From the NCBI GenBank assembly GCA_041623895.1, contig JBFJVZ010000383.1, positions 1 to 7,432 of the forward strand: DNA of 7,432 nt, in the 5' to 3' direction. This stretch comes from JBFJVZ01 sp041623895 (GTDB lineage Bacteria; Planctomycetota; Planctomycetia; Pirellulales; Pirellulaceae). The notes under the pieces were generated by a model that was given only the letters and a program-made list of their open reading frames with translations, was not told the origin of the DNA and did no database searches. Positions within the stretch are counted from its first letter, which is position 1, and each line of letters opens with the position of its first letter. This document shows, in pieces, positions 1 through 6,635 of the stretch. The position numbers were made by a program, and so were the translations under genes.

Positions 1-105
1 CGATTTGCGGCTCGGCGGGAGCCTCGCCCTCCCAACCATGTGCTGGCTCGGCAGGAGCCTCGGCGGCCCATCGATTTGCGGCGCGGCGGGAGCCTCGCCC
101 TCCCA
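1..105. repeat. GC-rich intergenic tandem repeat, three copies of about 35 bp
   Basis: A 34-bp stretch at 1-34 recurs at 72-105 with a single mismatch (T/G at the twelfth base). A third, more diverged copy of the core GGCTCGGCGGGAGCCTCG lies between them. The cores sit at 9-26, 45-62 and 80-97, giving a period of 35-36 bp. Each full copy can fold on itself through GGGAG and CTCCC. The array may continue beyond the left edge. It carries no convincing reading frame. From memory, planctomycete genomes contain many intergenic copies of this kind of GGCGGGAGCCTCGCCCTCCC string, but I could not check this. Function is unknown. Confidence 0.75.
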
Positions 106-140
106 GCGAGTTAGGATACGGTAGCGAATCTGAGTCAAAC

Positions 141-170
141 GAAAAGAGCCGGCCCAAAATGGGCCGGCTC
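141..170 (-). terminator. Intrinsic terminator candidate, distal, for amt
   Basis: A perfect 10-bp GC-rich inverted repeat (GAGCCGGCCC at 146-155, GGGCCGGCTC at 161-170) encloses a 5-nt loop. On the minus strand the stem is followed directly by TTTTCGTTTG, which fits Rho-independent termination of a leftward transcript. It lies about 215 bp beyond the amt stop codon, so amt would have a long 3' untranslated region unless the nearer hairpin at 191-235 already stops transcription. Nothing else is apparent between 106 and 140. Confidence 0.7.
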
Positions 171-190
171 ACGCGCGACTCTTGCTGGTT

Positions 191-235
191 TGGAAAAACC
201 CCAACTCGGGCAAGCGAGGCGGACGCTTGCCTGAG
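191..235 (-). terminator. Intrinsic terminator candidate, proximal, for amt
   Basis: The arms CTCGGGCAAGCG (205-216) and CGCTTGCCTGAG (224-235) form a 12-bp stem with one G-T mismatch and a 7-nt loop. On the minus strand the stem is followed by TTGGGG and then TTTTT. The T-run is displaced by six bases, which makes this weaker than the hairpin at 141-170. Together the two could act as tandem terminators. The stretch 236-385 between this hairpin and the amt stop holds only a short GCCCGG/CCGGGC inverted repeat (285-305) and no gene that I can see. Confidence 0.5.
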
Positions 236-385
236 CGGGGCGTCTCCGGGCCCAGGCAAGAGCCGAGAGATTCAATGGACCAATGCCCGGCTTACCGAAC
301 CGGGCGCCCCGCCGCCGATCCGAAAGGCGGTACGGACGACGACGGGGCAGCGGTTGGTAGATCGGGGTTCTTGATCCTTATCCCA

Positions 386-1789
386 TTACCGGATGGCTCC
401 GCCAGCGATCGCATCCGACGGATAGGCATGCATGCCATGTTCGGACACGTCCAATCCTGCTTGTTCCTCTGCGGCGGATACCCGCAGCATTCCGATTGCC
501 TTGAGCACACCAAACACGATCAACATCGTGCCAAAAGCCCAGACACAGATGGCGGCCGAGCCAATGATTTGAGCAACCAACGGTTTGCCGCCGAAGATTC
601 CCGCTGCGATGCAGCCCCAAATGCCGCACAAGCCGTGAACGGGCCAGGCACCAACCGGATCATCAATCTTGAGTTTGTCCAGCAAGACGACGCCGATCAG
701 TACCAGCCCACCGGCGATGAATCCGATGCCGACCGCACTGGCGTTGCTGACGCAATCAGCGTTGGCAGTGATTCCGACCAATCCTCCCAAGGCTCCGTTC
801 AAAGCCATGGTCAAGTCGGGCTTACCGAAGACTACCCAGGCCGCCAACATGCAAGCGATGGCACCGGCGGCGGGAGCAAGCGTTGTATTGACGGCAACCA
901 ACATCGTGTTGACGACGCTGTCGTAGTCTCCGAAGGCGAGCACACTGCCCGGATTGAATCCGTACCAACCGATCCAGAGAATAAAGACACCAAGAGCCGC
1001 AAATGTGATGTTGTGACCCGGCAGGGGAACGCTCTTACCATCGGATGTGAATCTTCCCAGTCTTGGCCCCAGCATGATGGCACCCGCAAGGCCGGCGAAA
1101 CCGCCCACCGCGTGCACGACGACACTCCCCGCGAAGTCGTGGAAACCCAGATCGTGCAACCAACCGTATCCCCATTTCCACGATCCACTGACGGGGTAGA
1201 TCAAGCCTGTGAGAATCGCGCTGTAGACCAAATAAGCGCCAAATTTCATTCGCCCGGCAACGGCACCCGAAACGATGGTTGCAGCCGTTGCCGCAAAAGC
1301 GACTTGGAACAAAAAGTCAACTTGCGGATTAAAAGTATCCGAGATGCTGCCTTCGCTAATGGCAAAGATCCGCGAAGCGTCAATCGCCAAGTACTCACCG
1401 CTCGTGATCTCCTCGGTGAAGCCCGGATACATGATGGCATAGCCGACAGCAAAGAAGAGTAGTACTCCGACCGACAAATCCATCACGTTCTTAGCCAGAA
1501 TGTTGACGGTGTTCTTGGCTGAATTCATGCCAACTTCGACCATCGCGAAGCCGGCCTGCATGAACAGCACCAACACGGCACAAATGAAAAGCGTGATGTT
1601 TTCGATAGCGAACTTGTTGGCGGCAGCTTGATCCAAATCGGCGTCACCTGCGACGGCTGCCTCGACGACTTCGGTTGCCGCGACAACCTCATCCTGAGCT
1701 GAAACAACCGGCGCAAGTGACGTCCCGATTCCCAACATCCCCATAAGGAGTGCGATTGTGAGCATGGGGGCTCGTAAGATTCGATACAT
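386..1789 (-). CDS. amt: Ammonium transporter (Amt/MEP/Rh family), 467 aa
   Basis: This is an inner-membrane channel that takes up ammonium, normally as a trimer. The sequence shows an N-terminal signal peptide (residues 1-31, ending VVSA) and a charged, Ala-rich stretch of about 25 residues before the first transmembrane helix. Family motifs follow in order: MQAGFAMVEVGMNSAKNT (77-94); a likely Phe gate (F161, F165); HDFAGSVVVH with Asp218 and the first pore histidine His226; GWYGFNPGS (274-282), with F278 and S282 matching the pore residues of E. coli AmtB; and DDPVGAWPVHG with the second pore histidine His385. The cytosolic tail GLDVSEHG (445-452) is the conserved C-terminal segment known to take part in PII binding and subunit cross-talk. 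Length is normal for the family. The first ATG is preferred: it gives a complete signal peptide and has a purine-rich AAGAGAGATAGG upstream. No PII (glnK/glnB) gene is adjacent in the visible sequence. Confidence 0.96.
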   Translation of the reverse strand: MYRILRAPMLTIALLMGMLGIGTSLAPVVSAQDEVVAATEVVEAAVAGDADLDQAAANKFAIENITLFICAVLVLFMQAGFAMVEVGMNSAKNTVNILAKNVMDLSVGVLLFFAVGYAIMYPGFTEEITSGEYLAIDASRIFAISEGSISDTFNPQVDFLFQVAFAATAATIVSGAVAGRMKFGAYLVYSAILTGLIYPVSGSWKWGYGWLHDLGFHDFAGSVVVHAVGGFAGLAGAIMLGPRLGRFTSDGKSVPLPGHNITFAALGVFILWIGWYGFNPGSVLAFGDYDSVVNTMLVAVNTTLAPAAGAIACMLAAWVVFGKPDLTMALNGALGGLVGITANADCVSNASAVGIGFIAGGLVLIGVVLLDKLKIDDPVGAWPVHGLCGIWGCIAAGIFGGKPLVAQIIGSAAICVWAFGTMLIVFGVLKAIGMLRVSAAEEQAGLDVSEHGMHAYPSDAIAGGAIR

Positions 1790-2221
1790 GAAACGTTTGC
1801 CTATCTCTCTTGTTGATAAAACCTGAGCGAGCCGTTTGCACGTTGCTAACAGCGTCGTCGCGCGTCGGGTTTCTCAATCACAGCGCCTGCCCGGGCCTCC
1901 GCAGTATTTCGCTCGAGAGCTGGTGCTCAAGAAATCGCTTCGCCGACGGTTCGCTGGGCTGAAGCAACCGCCAGGCCAAATCGTCGAAACAGGCGAACAT
2001 TCAATCCGTAAGCCAATGTTTGAAAACGACTTACGAAAACAAAAAAGTTTCAATCCGGGGCCAATCGCTACGCATTGTCGCAGGCGAGTTTGCTAGAGGT
2101 CTATGCAGGCAACGACGCTTTCGCCAGCTTGTTGAGCAGAAGCGCGGACTCCGCAGGAACCTCTGCAGGGTGGTCAGTTCACCGCCAGAGATGCCGCGGT
2201 GTCACGTTAGCGTGGGGTAAC
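1790..2221. other. Intergenic region upstream of amt
   Basis: These 430 bases separate amt from the terminator of the porin gene. Short open frames exist on both strands, but none has recognisable protein features or a credible start. Seen here: a candidate sigma-54 promoter facing amt (1964-1978), a CGTAAG/CTTACG inverted repeat (2007-2012 and 2030-2035) just upstream of it, and a small CACG-TTAG-CGTG hairpin (2203-2214). The length of the gap suggests that amt has its own, possibly complex, regulatory region. Confidence 0.6.
1964..1978 (-). promoter_or_regulatory. Candidate sigma-54 (RpoN) promoter of amt
   Basis: On the minus strand the sequence reads TGGCCTGGCGGTTGC followed by T. It keeps the GG and GC dinucleotides of the -24/-12 consensus TGGCAC-N5-TTGCW at the correct spacing, with two mismatches in the -24 box. 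It points toward amt and would give a leader of roughly 160 bases. Known context: ammonium transporter genes in many bacteria are switched on under nitrogen limitation through RpoN and NtrC. I see no clear NtrC site (GCAC...GTGC) upstream, and a match of this quality can arise by chance. Confidence 0.35.
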
Positions 2222-2222
2222 G

Positions 2223-2257
2223 AAAAAACGACCGCCCTTCGATGCTGAAGGACGGCC
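2223..2257 (-). terminator. Intrinsic terminator of the porin gene
   Basis: On the minus strand an 11-bp stem (GGCCGTCCTTC paired with GAAGGGCGGTC, two G-U pairs) with a 6-nt loop is followed by G and then TTTTTT. It starts 81 bases after the porin stop codon. This is a textbook Rho-independent terminator and shows that porin and amt are probably separate transcription units. Nothing else is evident between it and the porin stop. Confidence 0.88.
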
Positions 2258-2338
2258 GCGCGGGAAATCATGGCAAGTCGGCACGATGCGAAGCAATCAA
2301 CCTGCCGCTTTTTTGTGCAGCAGACAGCAGACTCGCAA

Positions 2339-4024
2339 TTAGAACAAGAAAATCGTGTCGATCCCAAACGTGGTTTGATCGTCGTCGTTGTTTTCCAATA
2401 CCGAGTTGCCGGCAGCGGCGATGGCGGCAGTGTTGGAGACCCAGTCCCAACGAACTTCGGGGCGGACCAGCACGTTGGCGTGCGGCTTGTAGTTCAGGCC
2501 GAACGTCAAAGCGTAGATGTCGGACTTTTGCGGCGGATCGGTATAGATGCCCTGGTTCTGATACCACTCAAATCGGCCGCCAAAGCCCCAACAGTCGTTG
2601 TGCTGGTAGATCAGGTAGTTGTTATATCCAACGGTTTCGCGGGATTTCGCTCCATCGGGTCCTTCCGCCGTCAAGAAGTCGCTTTGCCCGATGTAAGTCA
2701 GTTTGTCGCTCAGCGAGTAGCTGCCAACGACCGAGTGCATGTAGCCTCGCTCGCTTGGTGAGCTGATGCCCCGCGTCTCGCCGAACCGGCCGCCAACAGT
2801 GGCATAGGTCATGTTCAGTCGATCGGTCACATCCATCGAGATCCCACCGAGGAAGGCGTCACCGTTGTCCTCGAAACCGCTGTCCCAGCCCAACACATAA
2901 CCTCCATAGACCGTCACCTCGTCGCCTGGTGTGTAGGTCGCCAGGGCACCTGTGTGAGTGAAGGGCTCGCTGTTGTACATGGTGTAAGCGTGGCTGTAGA
3001 AGAAGTTGTCGGGTGCCGTGACGACTTCCCAACCAATGATGGTGTAGAAGTGACCAAGCTTCACCGACATGTCACCGTAGCCAGCCTCCACGTAGAGCTG
3101 CGGAATCGCGTGGCCGTAATCATTGCCGTTGTCCCAACCGTTATCCCAGTGATTGTTGTCGATGCCAAAGGCTTGCGTGTCCGGACCGTCTGTACCATAG
3201 ATGTAGTCGATGCGGCCGCCGATATCATATCCGTTTGACGTATCGATTGCCTTCTCGGCAAACAACCATTGCTGTTGCAATTGGACATTGTCAGCCCGGC
3301 TATTGAACAGCGGCAGGGCTTTATCGAAATAACCGATCTGAGTCCAACCGCCCATCGAGAAGCCCTTGTACTCGCCGAACAATTCGTAGGGATCACCCAG
3401 GTCGCACTCGCAGCCACCAAATCCGGCTGCCAGACCGCAGCCGCCTTTACCGGATGTGCATCCCGAGTCGCAGCCTCCTTCACAAGTCGCGATGTACTCG
3501 GCACCACAACCACAGGGAGCCGGGCAGCCAAACATCGGCGCCGGCTCACATCCGCACTCCGGTGCTGTCGGACAGCCACACGTCGGCAATGCCTCACATC
3601 CACATTCGGGTGCCGTCGGGCAGCCACATGTCGGAAATGCCTCGCATCCACACTGGGGCGCCGTCGGGCAGCCACACGTCGGCGCGGGTGCGTTGCAGGC
3701 TGGTTCGATATCGCAGCCGCACAATGGTTCGGTGCAGCCGCAAACGGGCTCGGCAACAGCATAGCCCGGAGTTGCGGGACAGCCAGCTCCGACATCGCAG
3801 CCGCACGCCGGATCGGCACAGCCGCATGCTGGTTCGGCCGCGCACGTGGCTGCAGATTCGCAGCCACAGACCGGATCATCACAGCAGCTGACCGGAACGA
3901 CTGTTGGGTGTTGATTGCCCGCTACCGGTTGATAGTAAGCATTCTGGGCATCTTGCGCGCTCGCACCACTTAGTAGCACGCCGGTACATAACAGTGTCAA
4001 AGTGCGGAGGGGGTGTCTCATCAT
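2339..4024 (-). CDS. Cysteine-rich outer-membrane beta-barrel porin (BBP2/OmpL-like), 561 aa
   Basis: This is a predicted outer-membrane channel; its substrate is unknown. A signal peptide (residues 1-23, cleavage after ASA) leads into a short linker. Next comes a striking segment (47-207) with 36 cysteines, mostly in Cys-Gly-Cys pairs separated by Pro, Ala, Thr and Glu. It includes three tandem 16-residue units starting PTCGCPTAP (115-162) and a degenerate fourth (163-173). From about residue 212 the chain changes to alternating aromatic/polar strands rich in Gly, Asn, Asp, Tyr and Trp, and it ends in Phe like many porin beta-signals. Motifs such as GWTQIGYFDK (226-235), the GHFYTIIGWEVVTAPDNFFY region (324-343) and QLYVEAGYG (309-317) resemble the putative beta-barrel porin-2 family as known in planctomycetes. 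The barrel itself has only one cysteine (478). The start is the first of two adjacent ATGs; no clear Shine-Dalgarno sequence is visible. The gene has its own terminator and a long upstream region, so it is probably monocistronic. Confidence 0.88.
   Translation of the reverse strand: MMRHPLRTLTLLCTGVLLSGASAQDAQNAYYQPVAGNQHPTVVPVSCCDDPVCGCESAATCAAEPACGCADPACGCDVGAGCPATPGYAVAEPVCGCTEPLCGCDIEPACNAPAPTCGCPTAPQCGCEAFPTCGCPTAPECGCEALPTCGCPTAPECGCEPAPMFGCPAPCGCGAEYIATCEGGCDSGCTSGKGGCGLAAGFGGCECDLGDPYELFGEYKGFSMGGWTQIGYFDKALPLFNSRADNVQLQQQWLFAEKAIDTSNGYDIGGRIDYIYGTDGPDTQAFGIDNNHWDNGWDNGNDYGHAIPQLYVEAGYGDMSVKLGHFYTIIGWEVVTAPDNFFYSHAYTMYNSEPFTHTGALATYTPGDEVTVYGGYVLGWDSGFEDNGDAFLGGISMDVTDRLNMTYATVGGRFGETRGISSPSERGYMHSVVGSYSLSDKLTYIGQSDFLTAEGPDGAKSRETVGYNNYLIYQHNDCWGFGGRFEWYQNQGIYTDPPQKSDIYALTFGLNYKPHANVLVRPEVRWDWVSNTAAIAAAGNSVLENNDDDQTTFGIDTIFLF
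3539..3682 (-). repeat. Three 48-bp in-frame tandem repeats in the porin gene
   Basis: Three consecutive 48-bp units encode near-identical 16-residue Cys-Gly-Cys repeats (residues 115-130, 131-146, 147-162). A shortened fourth unit follows at 3506-3538. The units differ mostly at synonymous positions, so they are old enough to have drifted while the protein sequence was kept. The repeat structure also opens long spurious frames in other frames and on the opposite strand. Confidence 0.85.
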
Positions 4025-4381
4025 GATCTGATTCTTGTTCGATTTCTAACTTCCGGATCCAACGTCTCCCCAGCGTTTGGACCAAGTCGTTAGCGGATGT
4101 GAAACATGTCCAACGATCACCGCCTGTGGCACCGGAGCGGGAGAGTCCGCCATCACTGGACGTGCAAAGAGACCACCAGCCTCGATTGCTAGGTGCTGTA
4201 TCGGCCCGAACTTTCGGCATGATCTATACAAGCACCCCATTTTTCCTGAGCAGAATCACTGTGGATCCCGCATTCTGTTAAGCGGTATCGATCAGGCGGA
4301 CCTTGCGTCCCTCGATGTTGATAGCATTCGCCGGTTTTCGCGCACAATCACCGAGCTAGACCAATTTCATCATTGGTAGGC
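4025..4381. other. Upstream region of the porin gene
   Basis: No gene is supported in this stretch of about 357 bp; the short open frames lack protein-like features. On the minus strand a possible -10 element, TATAGAT (4222-4228), is followed by a 12-bp palindrome, CCGAAAGTTCGG (4206-4217), that would cover the transcription start. No matching -35 hexamer is visible at the right distance. If real, this promoter would give a leader of about 190 bases. Confidence 0.4.
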
Positions 4382-4726
4382 GGGACCTTGTCCTGACGCC
4401 TTATTGCCAGGACAAGGAGAGCGTCCGGCTTAGGAAGCAATTGTAAGCTTGGGTTCTTTTATCAGTCACGGTGTTGGTAGGCATCGACGTTATCGTTCGT
4501 CACAACCAGACGACAACTGCGTAGCAGTGGCAGCGTAGAGCCTGGGGCCAGGCTTGCTCGTCTGAGTCGTTTCCCTGGGGTTACACAACTTCGCTGACGC
4601 TCGTTGTTCACCCCAGGCTCTGTGCTGCCACCACTCCGTGGTTCTTCTTCGTGACTGTTGAGTTTCGCACTTCCTAAGCCGGACGTTCTCCCTGTCCTGG
4701 CGTTTATTTCCAGGACAAGTCCTGGC
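4382..4726. repeat. Nested palindromic element of about 345 bp, MITE-like or structured RNA
   Basis: Collinear inverted arms lie on both sides of a central hairpin. The outer arms share a perfect 16-bp core (CGTCCGGCTTAGGAAG at 4422-4437, complement at 4670-4685), and the match continues with few differences through 4406-4421 and 4686-4701. Next inward is an 8-bp match (CAGTCACG 4463-4470, CGTGACTG 4650-4657). Further in is a 21-bp match with two differences (4527-4547 and 4611-4631). Each outer end also folds on itself: CCTTGTCCTG/CAGGACAAGG at 4386-4417, and TGTCCTGG/CCAGGACA at 4693-4717, with a further palindrome CCAGGAC-AA-GTCCTGG at 4710-4725. No transposase gene and no obvious target duplication are seen. 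It sits between the ends of two genes and carries no credible coding sequence. It could be a non-autonomous mobile repeat, a REP-like composite or a structured non-coding RNA. Confidence 0.75.
4574..4617. repeat. Apical hairpin of the palindromic element
   Basis: CCTGGGGT (4574-4581) pairs with ACCCCAGG (4610-4617), and ACAAC (4585-4589) pairs with GTTGT (4603-4607), around a 13-nt loop. Its 3' strand overlaps the right inner arm (4611-4631), which can instead pair with 4527-4547. The region could therefore adopt two mutually exclusive folds. The sequence CCTGGGGCCAGG just upstream (4541-4552) offers a third alternative. Confidence 0.7.
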
Positions 4727-4875
4727 CGACGAGAATTCTGAAAATGCGCTATTCGCTGCAAGCATTGGGGGATCCCTGCATTGCCAACTCAATCGCTTCG
4801 GCTTGTTTTGCGAGCCGACGGCGACTGCCCCGCGAGGTTACATGATCGGAGCTGACAACAACCGATCTGTCGTGA
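4727..4875. other. Spacer downstream of the 4876-6540 gene
   Basis: There is no gene here. Two small inverted repeats occur: CGGCT/AGCCG at 4799-4817 and GATCGG/CCGATC at 4844-4867. Neither is followed by a T-run in the leftward direction, so I cannot point to an intrinsic terminator for the neighbouring minus-strand gene. The palindromic element beyond it may block the transcript instead. Confidence 0.4.
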
Positions 4876-6540
4876 TTAAAACTGGACCTGGAATTTATCA
4901 GTCATGGACTCGCGAATTTGTGCGTTGGCCGTTTCGATATTGGTGATGATTTGCGTGATCGTGGTGCCGGCTTGCGCTCGCGATTGGAAACGAACCTGCG
5001 TGGCCGCCTGGCCTGCTTGCCGGATCCCTGATTTCATCGCGCCGTAGACGCCGAAATGGCGGGCAGCGCCGTACGCGGCATTCGTCTCGCGTCGCCTTCC
5101 GTAGTTTCCTCCCACGCTGCCGTAGCCATAGCCGCTCTGCCAGTTATTCTGACTGACATTGCCGAGCGCACCTCCGTAGATTCGCGAATTGCTCGCCGCG
5201 CTGACTTCCGAGACACCTTCCTGGATCCCAATTCCCTTGAGCGCCAGCGAACCGTTGTGCAGTTGCTGCGAGACGTATCGGCCGCACTGCAACATTTCCT
5301 TGTCGACTTTCAGGGTCGGTAGCCGATCAATTTTGACAGCGTAGCTATCCATCCATTGAGCGAGCTGGCCGATCGTCTTCATATCGTGCTTCTTTCGCTT
5401 CAGGTTTTGAAGCAGAGTTTCCATCGACTTGAGATATGCCTTGGTCGCCTCCACGGGTGTTTTTGGCAGCGCTGGCTGGGCACTGGCAGCTGCCGTTGGT
5501 GGGGTCGCTTGCGGGGTCGCTGAATCCGAACTGCCCCGCGGCGCTTGTATCGCTGACGTCTGGGCGTGAGCATGCAAGGCCGGTGACGGCAGATTGGTCA
5601 AACTGTTCACGCGCATCAAACCTTCTTCCGTAAATGAGCCCAAGAGAGCGATTCGATTGCCCTTGACCTGGGGATCCCAACCAGCGACCTCGTCCAACAT
5701 CACTCCGTAGGCTGCCAGTAACTCCAGCATCAAAGGTTTTGCGATGCTGGAAACAATCGTCGCGTCCTCCCCAAAGTCGAACGCCAGTTGCCCGTACGCT
5801 TTCTCGCTAAAACTCATCGCCAGCGAGACTCCTTTGATGCTGGCGAGCAACTTGGCCACTTCCGCCTTGTCAACCTGCGACTTCTCCACCGATTCAAACT
5901 TGTCCAGGCCTCGCGCGATGTCATCTGTGGAGAAAGCGTCTTCCAGATGCAGAGCCATGATGACTTGCGCTTTCGGCTCCAAGTCGGCAATCGTCTCTCT
6001 CATGTAAGGAGCAATTTCACGATTCATACGTTTGACCCAGTACGAAATTTGTTGCCGATTGCCCGGAGCCATCGAGCCCCACAGTTTGTCGGAGAACTGC
6101 AGCACAAAGCTGTCGTCCGGCAGGCGAACCGCCGGAATCGATTGCAGCTGATCAGTCGCGCCGCCGAGTTTCTCGGCGATGCTGGCCAAAGTCGGAAAAG
6201 AATCCATCTCGGAGATCGCAACTTCCCAGGCGGCCCGCATCACATCGGTATCCAATTGGGAAGCGAGCAGAAGTCGTTTCGCATGCGGCGGTAACGATGA
6301 TTCGCCCGAGGCAAAGCGTTCAGCCCGTTGGGCCTGCATGCCTTCGCGTTTGGCAAACTCGCTGGCAAAGATTGCGTCTGCGTCAACCAGGACCACGGCG
6401 TTGGCAGTTTCGGGGACGTGACGAAGCATGTCCTCAAATCGTGAACCGGATCCGAAGGGTGCTTGCGCGAAAATTCCGCCGGCCCACGTTAGAGCAACCG
6501 TAGCCGCCAATAAGACTCTTGAAATACTTTTCATTGCCAT
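4876..6540 (-). CDS. Secreted planctomycete protein of unknown function, 554 aa
   Basis: The chosen start (MAMKS, ATG at 6540) places a clean signal peptide at residues 1-25 (hydrophobic core VLLAATVALTWAGG, cleavage near IFA|Q), with AGG four bases before the ATG; the ATG at 6534 is nearly as good. The frame stays open to 6720, but the extra residues break the signal peptide. Residues 30-320 look like one globular domain opening with RFEDMLRHVPETANAVVLVD. I recall such VPxxANAxxxVD openings from planctomycete hypothetical proteins but cannot name a domain. A low-complexity Ala/Pro/Ser/Thr linker (317-360) follows, then a charged helical stretch (365-435), a Gly/Tyr/Asn-rich segment (453-490) and a polar C-terminal tail. 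No catalytic motif, metal site or membrane anchor after the signal peptide is visible, and there is a single cysteine (residue 419). It is probably periplasmic or surface-located. It is divergent from the sensor gene on its right. Confidence 0.85.
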   Translation of the reverse strand: MAMKSISRVLLAATVALTWAGGIFAQAPFGSGSRFEDMLRHVPETANAVVLVDADAIFASEFAKREGMQAQRAERFASGESSLPPHAKRLLLASQLDTDVMRAAWEVAISEMDSFPTLASIAEKLGGATDQLQSIPAVRLPDDSFVLQFSDKLWGSMAPGNRQQISYWVKRMNREIAPYMRETIADLEPKAQVIMALHLEDAFSTDDIARGLDKFESVEKSQVDKAEVAKLLASIKGVSLAMSFSEKAYGQLAFDFGEDATIVSSIAKPLMLELLAAYGVMLDEVAGWDPQVKGNRIALLGSFTEEGLMRVNSLTNLPSPALHAHAQTSAIQAPRGSSDSATPQATPPTAAASAQPALPKTPVEATKAYLKSMETLLQNLKRKKHDMKTIGQLAQWMDSYAVKIDRLPTLKVDKEMLQCGRYVSQQLHNGSLALKGIGIQEGVSEVSAASNSRIYGGALGNVSQNNWQSGYGYGSVGGNYGRRRETNAAYGAARHFGVYGAMKSGIRQAGQAATQVRFQSRAQAGTTITQIITNIETANAQIRESMTDKFQVQF

Positions 6541-6635
6541 CTTGCCTGTTTGGGATTGAACGCAGTTTGTCGCGACGCCGATGGAATTAAGATCACGTCC
6601 GCAGCGAGCGCAGAGAACCCGTAAAACTACGTGAC

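Noticed and set aside
1..105. CRISPR-like spacing of repeats at the left edge
   Set aside because: The repeats are close to continuous tandem units, the middle copy is diverged, the intervening stretches are short and GC-rich, and no cas gene is visible.
182..1462. Open frame of 426 codons on the plus strand, opposite amt
   Set aside because: It is antisense to an unmistakable ammonium transporter, and its translation is hydrophilic, Asp/Arg/Gln-rich and without motifs. It is a by-product of codon bias in amt.
1836..2220. Small plus-strand frames upstream of amt
   Set aside because: They are Arg-rich, lack hydrophobic cores, motifs or ribosome sites, and one overlaps the amt leader.
3061..3973. 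Long frames on both strands across the cysteine repeats (273 and 234 codons)
   Set aside because: They arise from the GC-rich repetitive coding sequence of the porin. Their translations are Arg/His- or Arg/Ala/Thr-rich with no signal peptide or domain.
4077..4379. 100-codon plus-strand frame in the porin upstream region
   Set aside because: No recognisable features. It lies in a region expected to carry the porin promoter.
4382..4726. Insertion sequence with its own transposase
   Set aside because: The interior is only about 230 bp, has no transposase-like frame, and no flanking target duplication could be identified.
4462..4792. Two overlapping minus-strand frames of about 100 codons inside the palindromic element
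   Set aside because: They follow the inverted repeat and have no protein-like composition. Frames of this kind are often misannotated in repeats.
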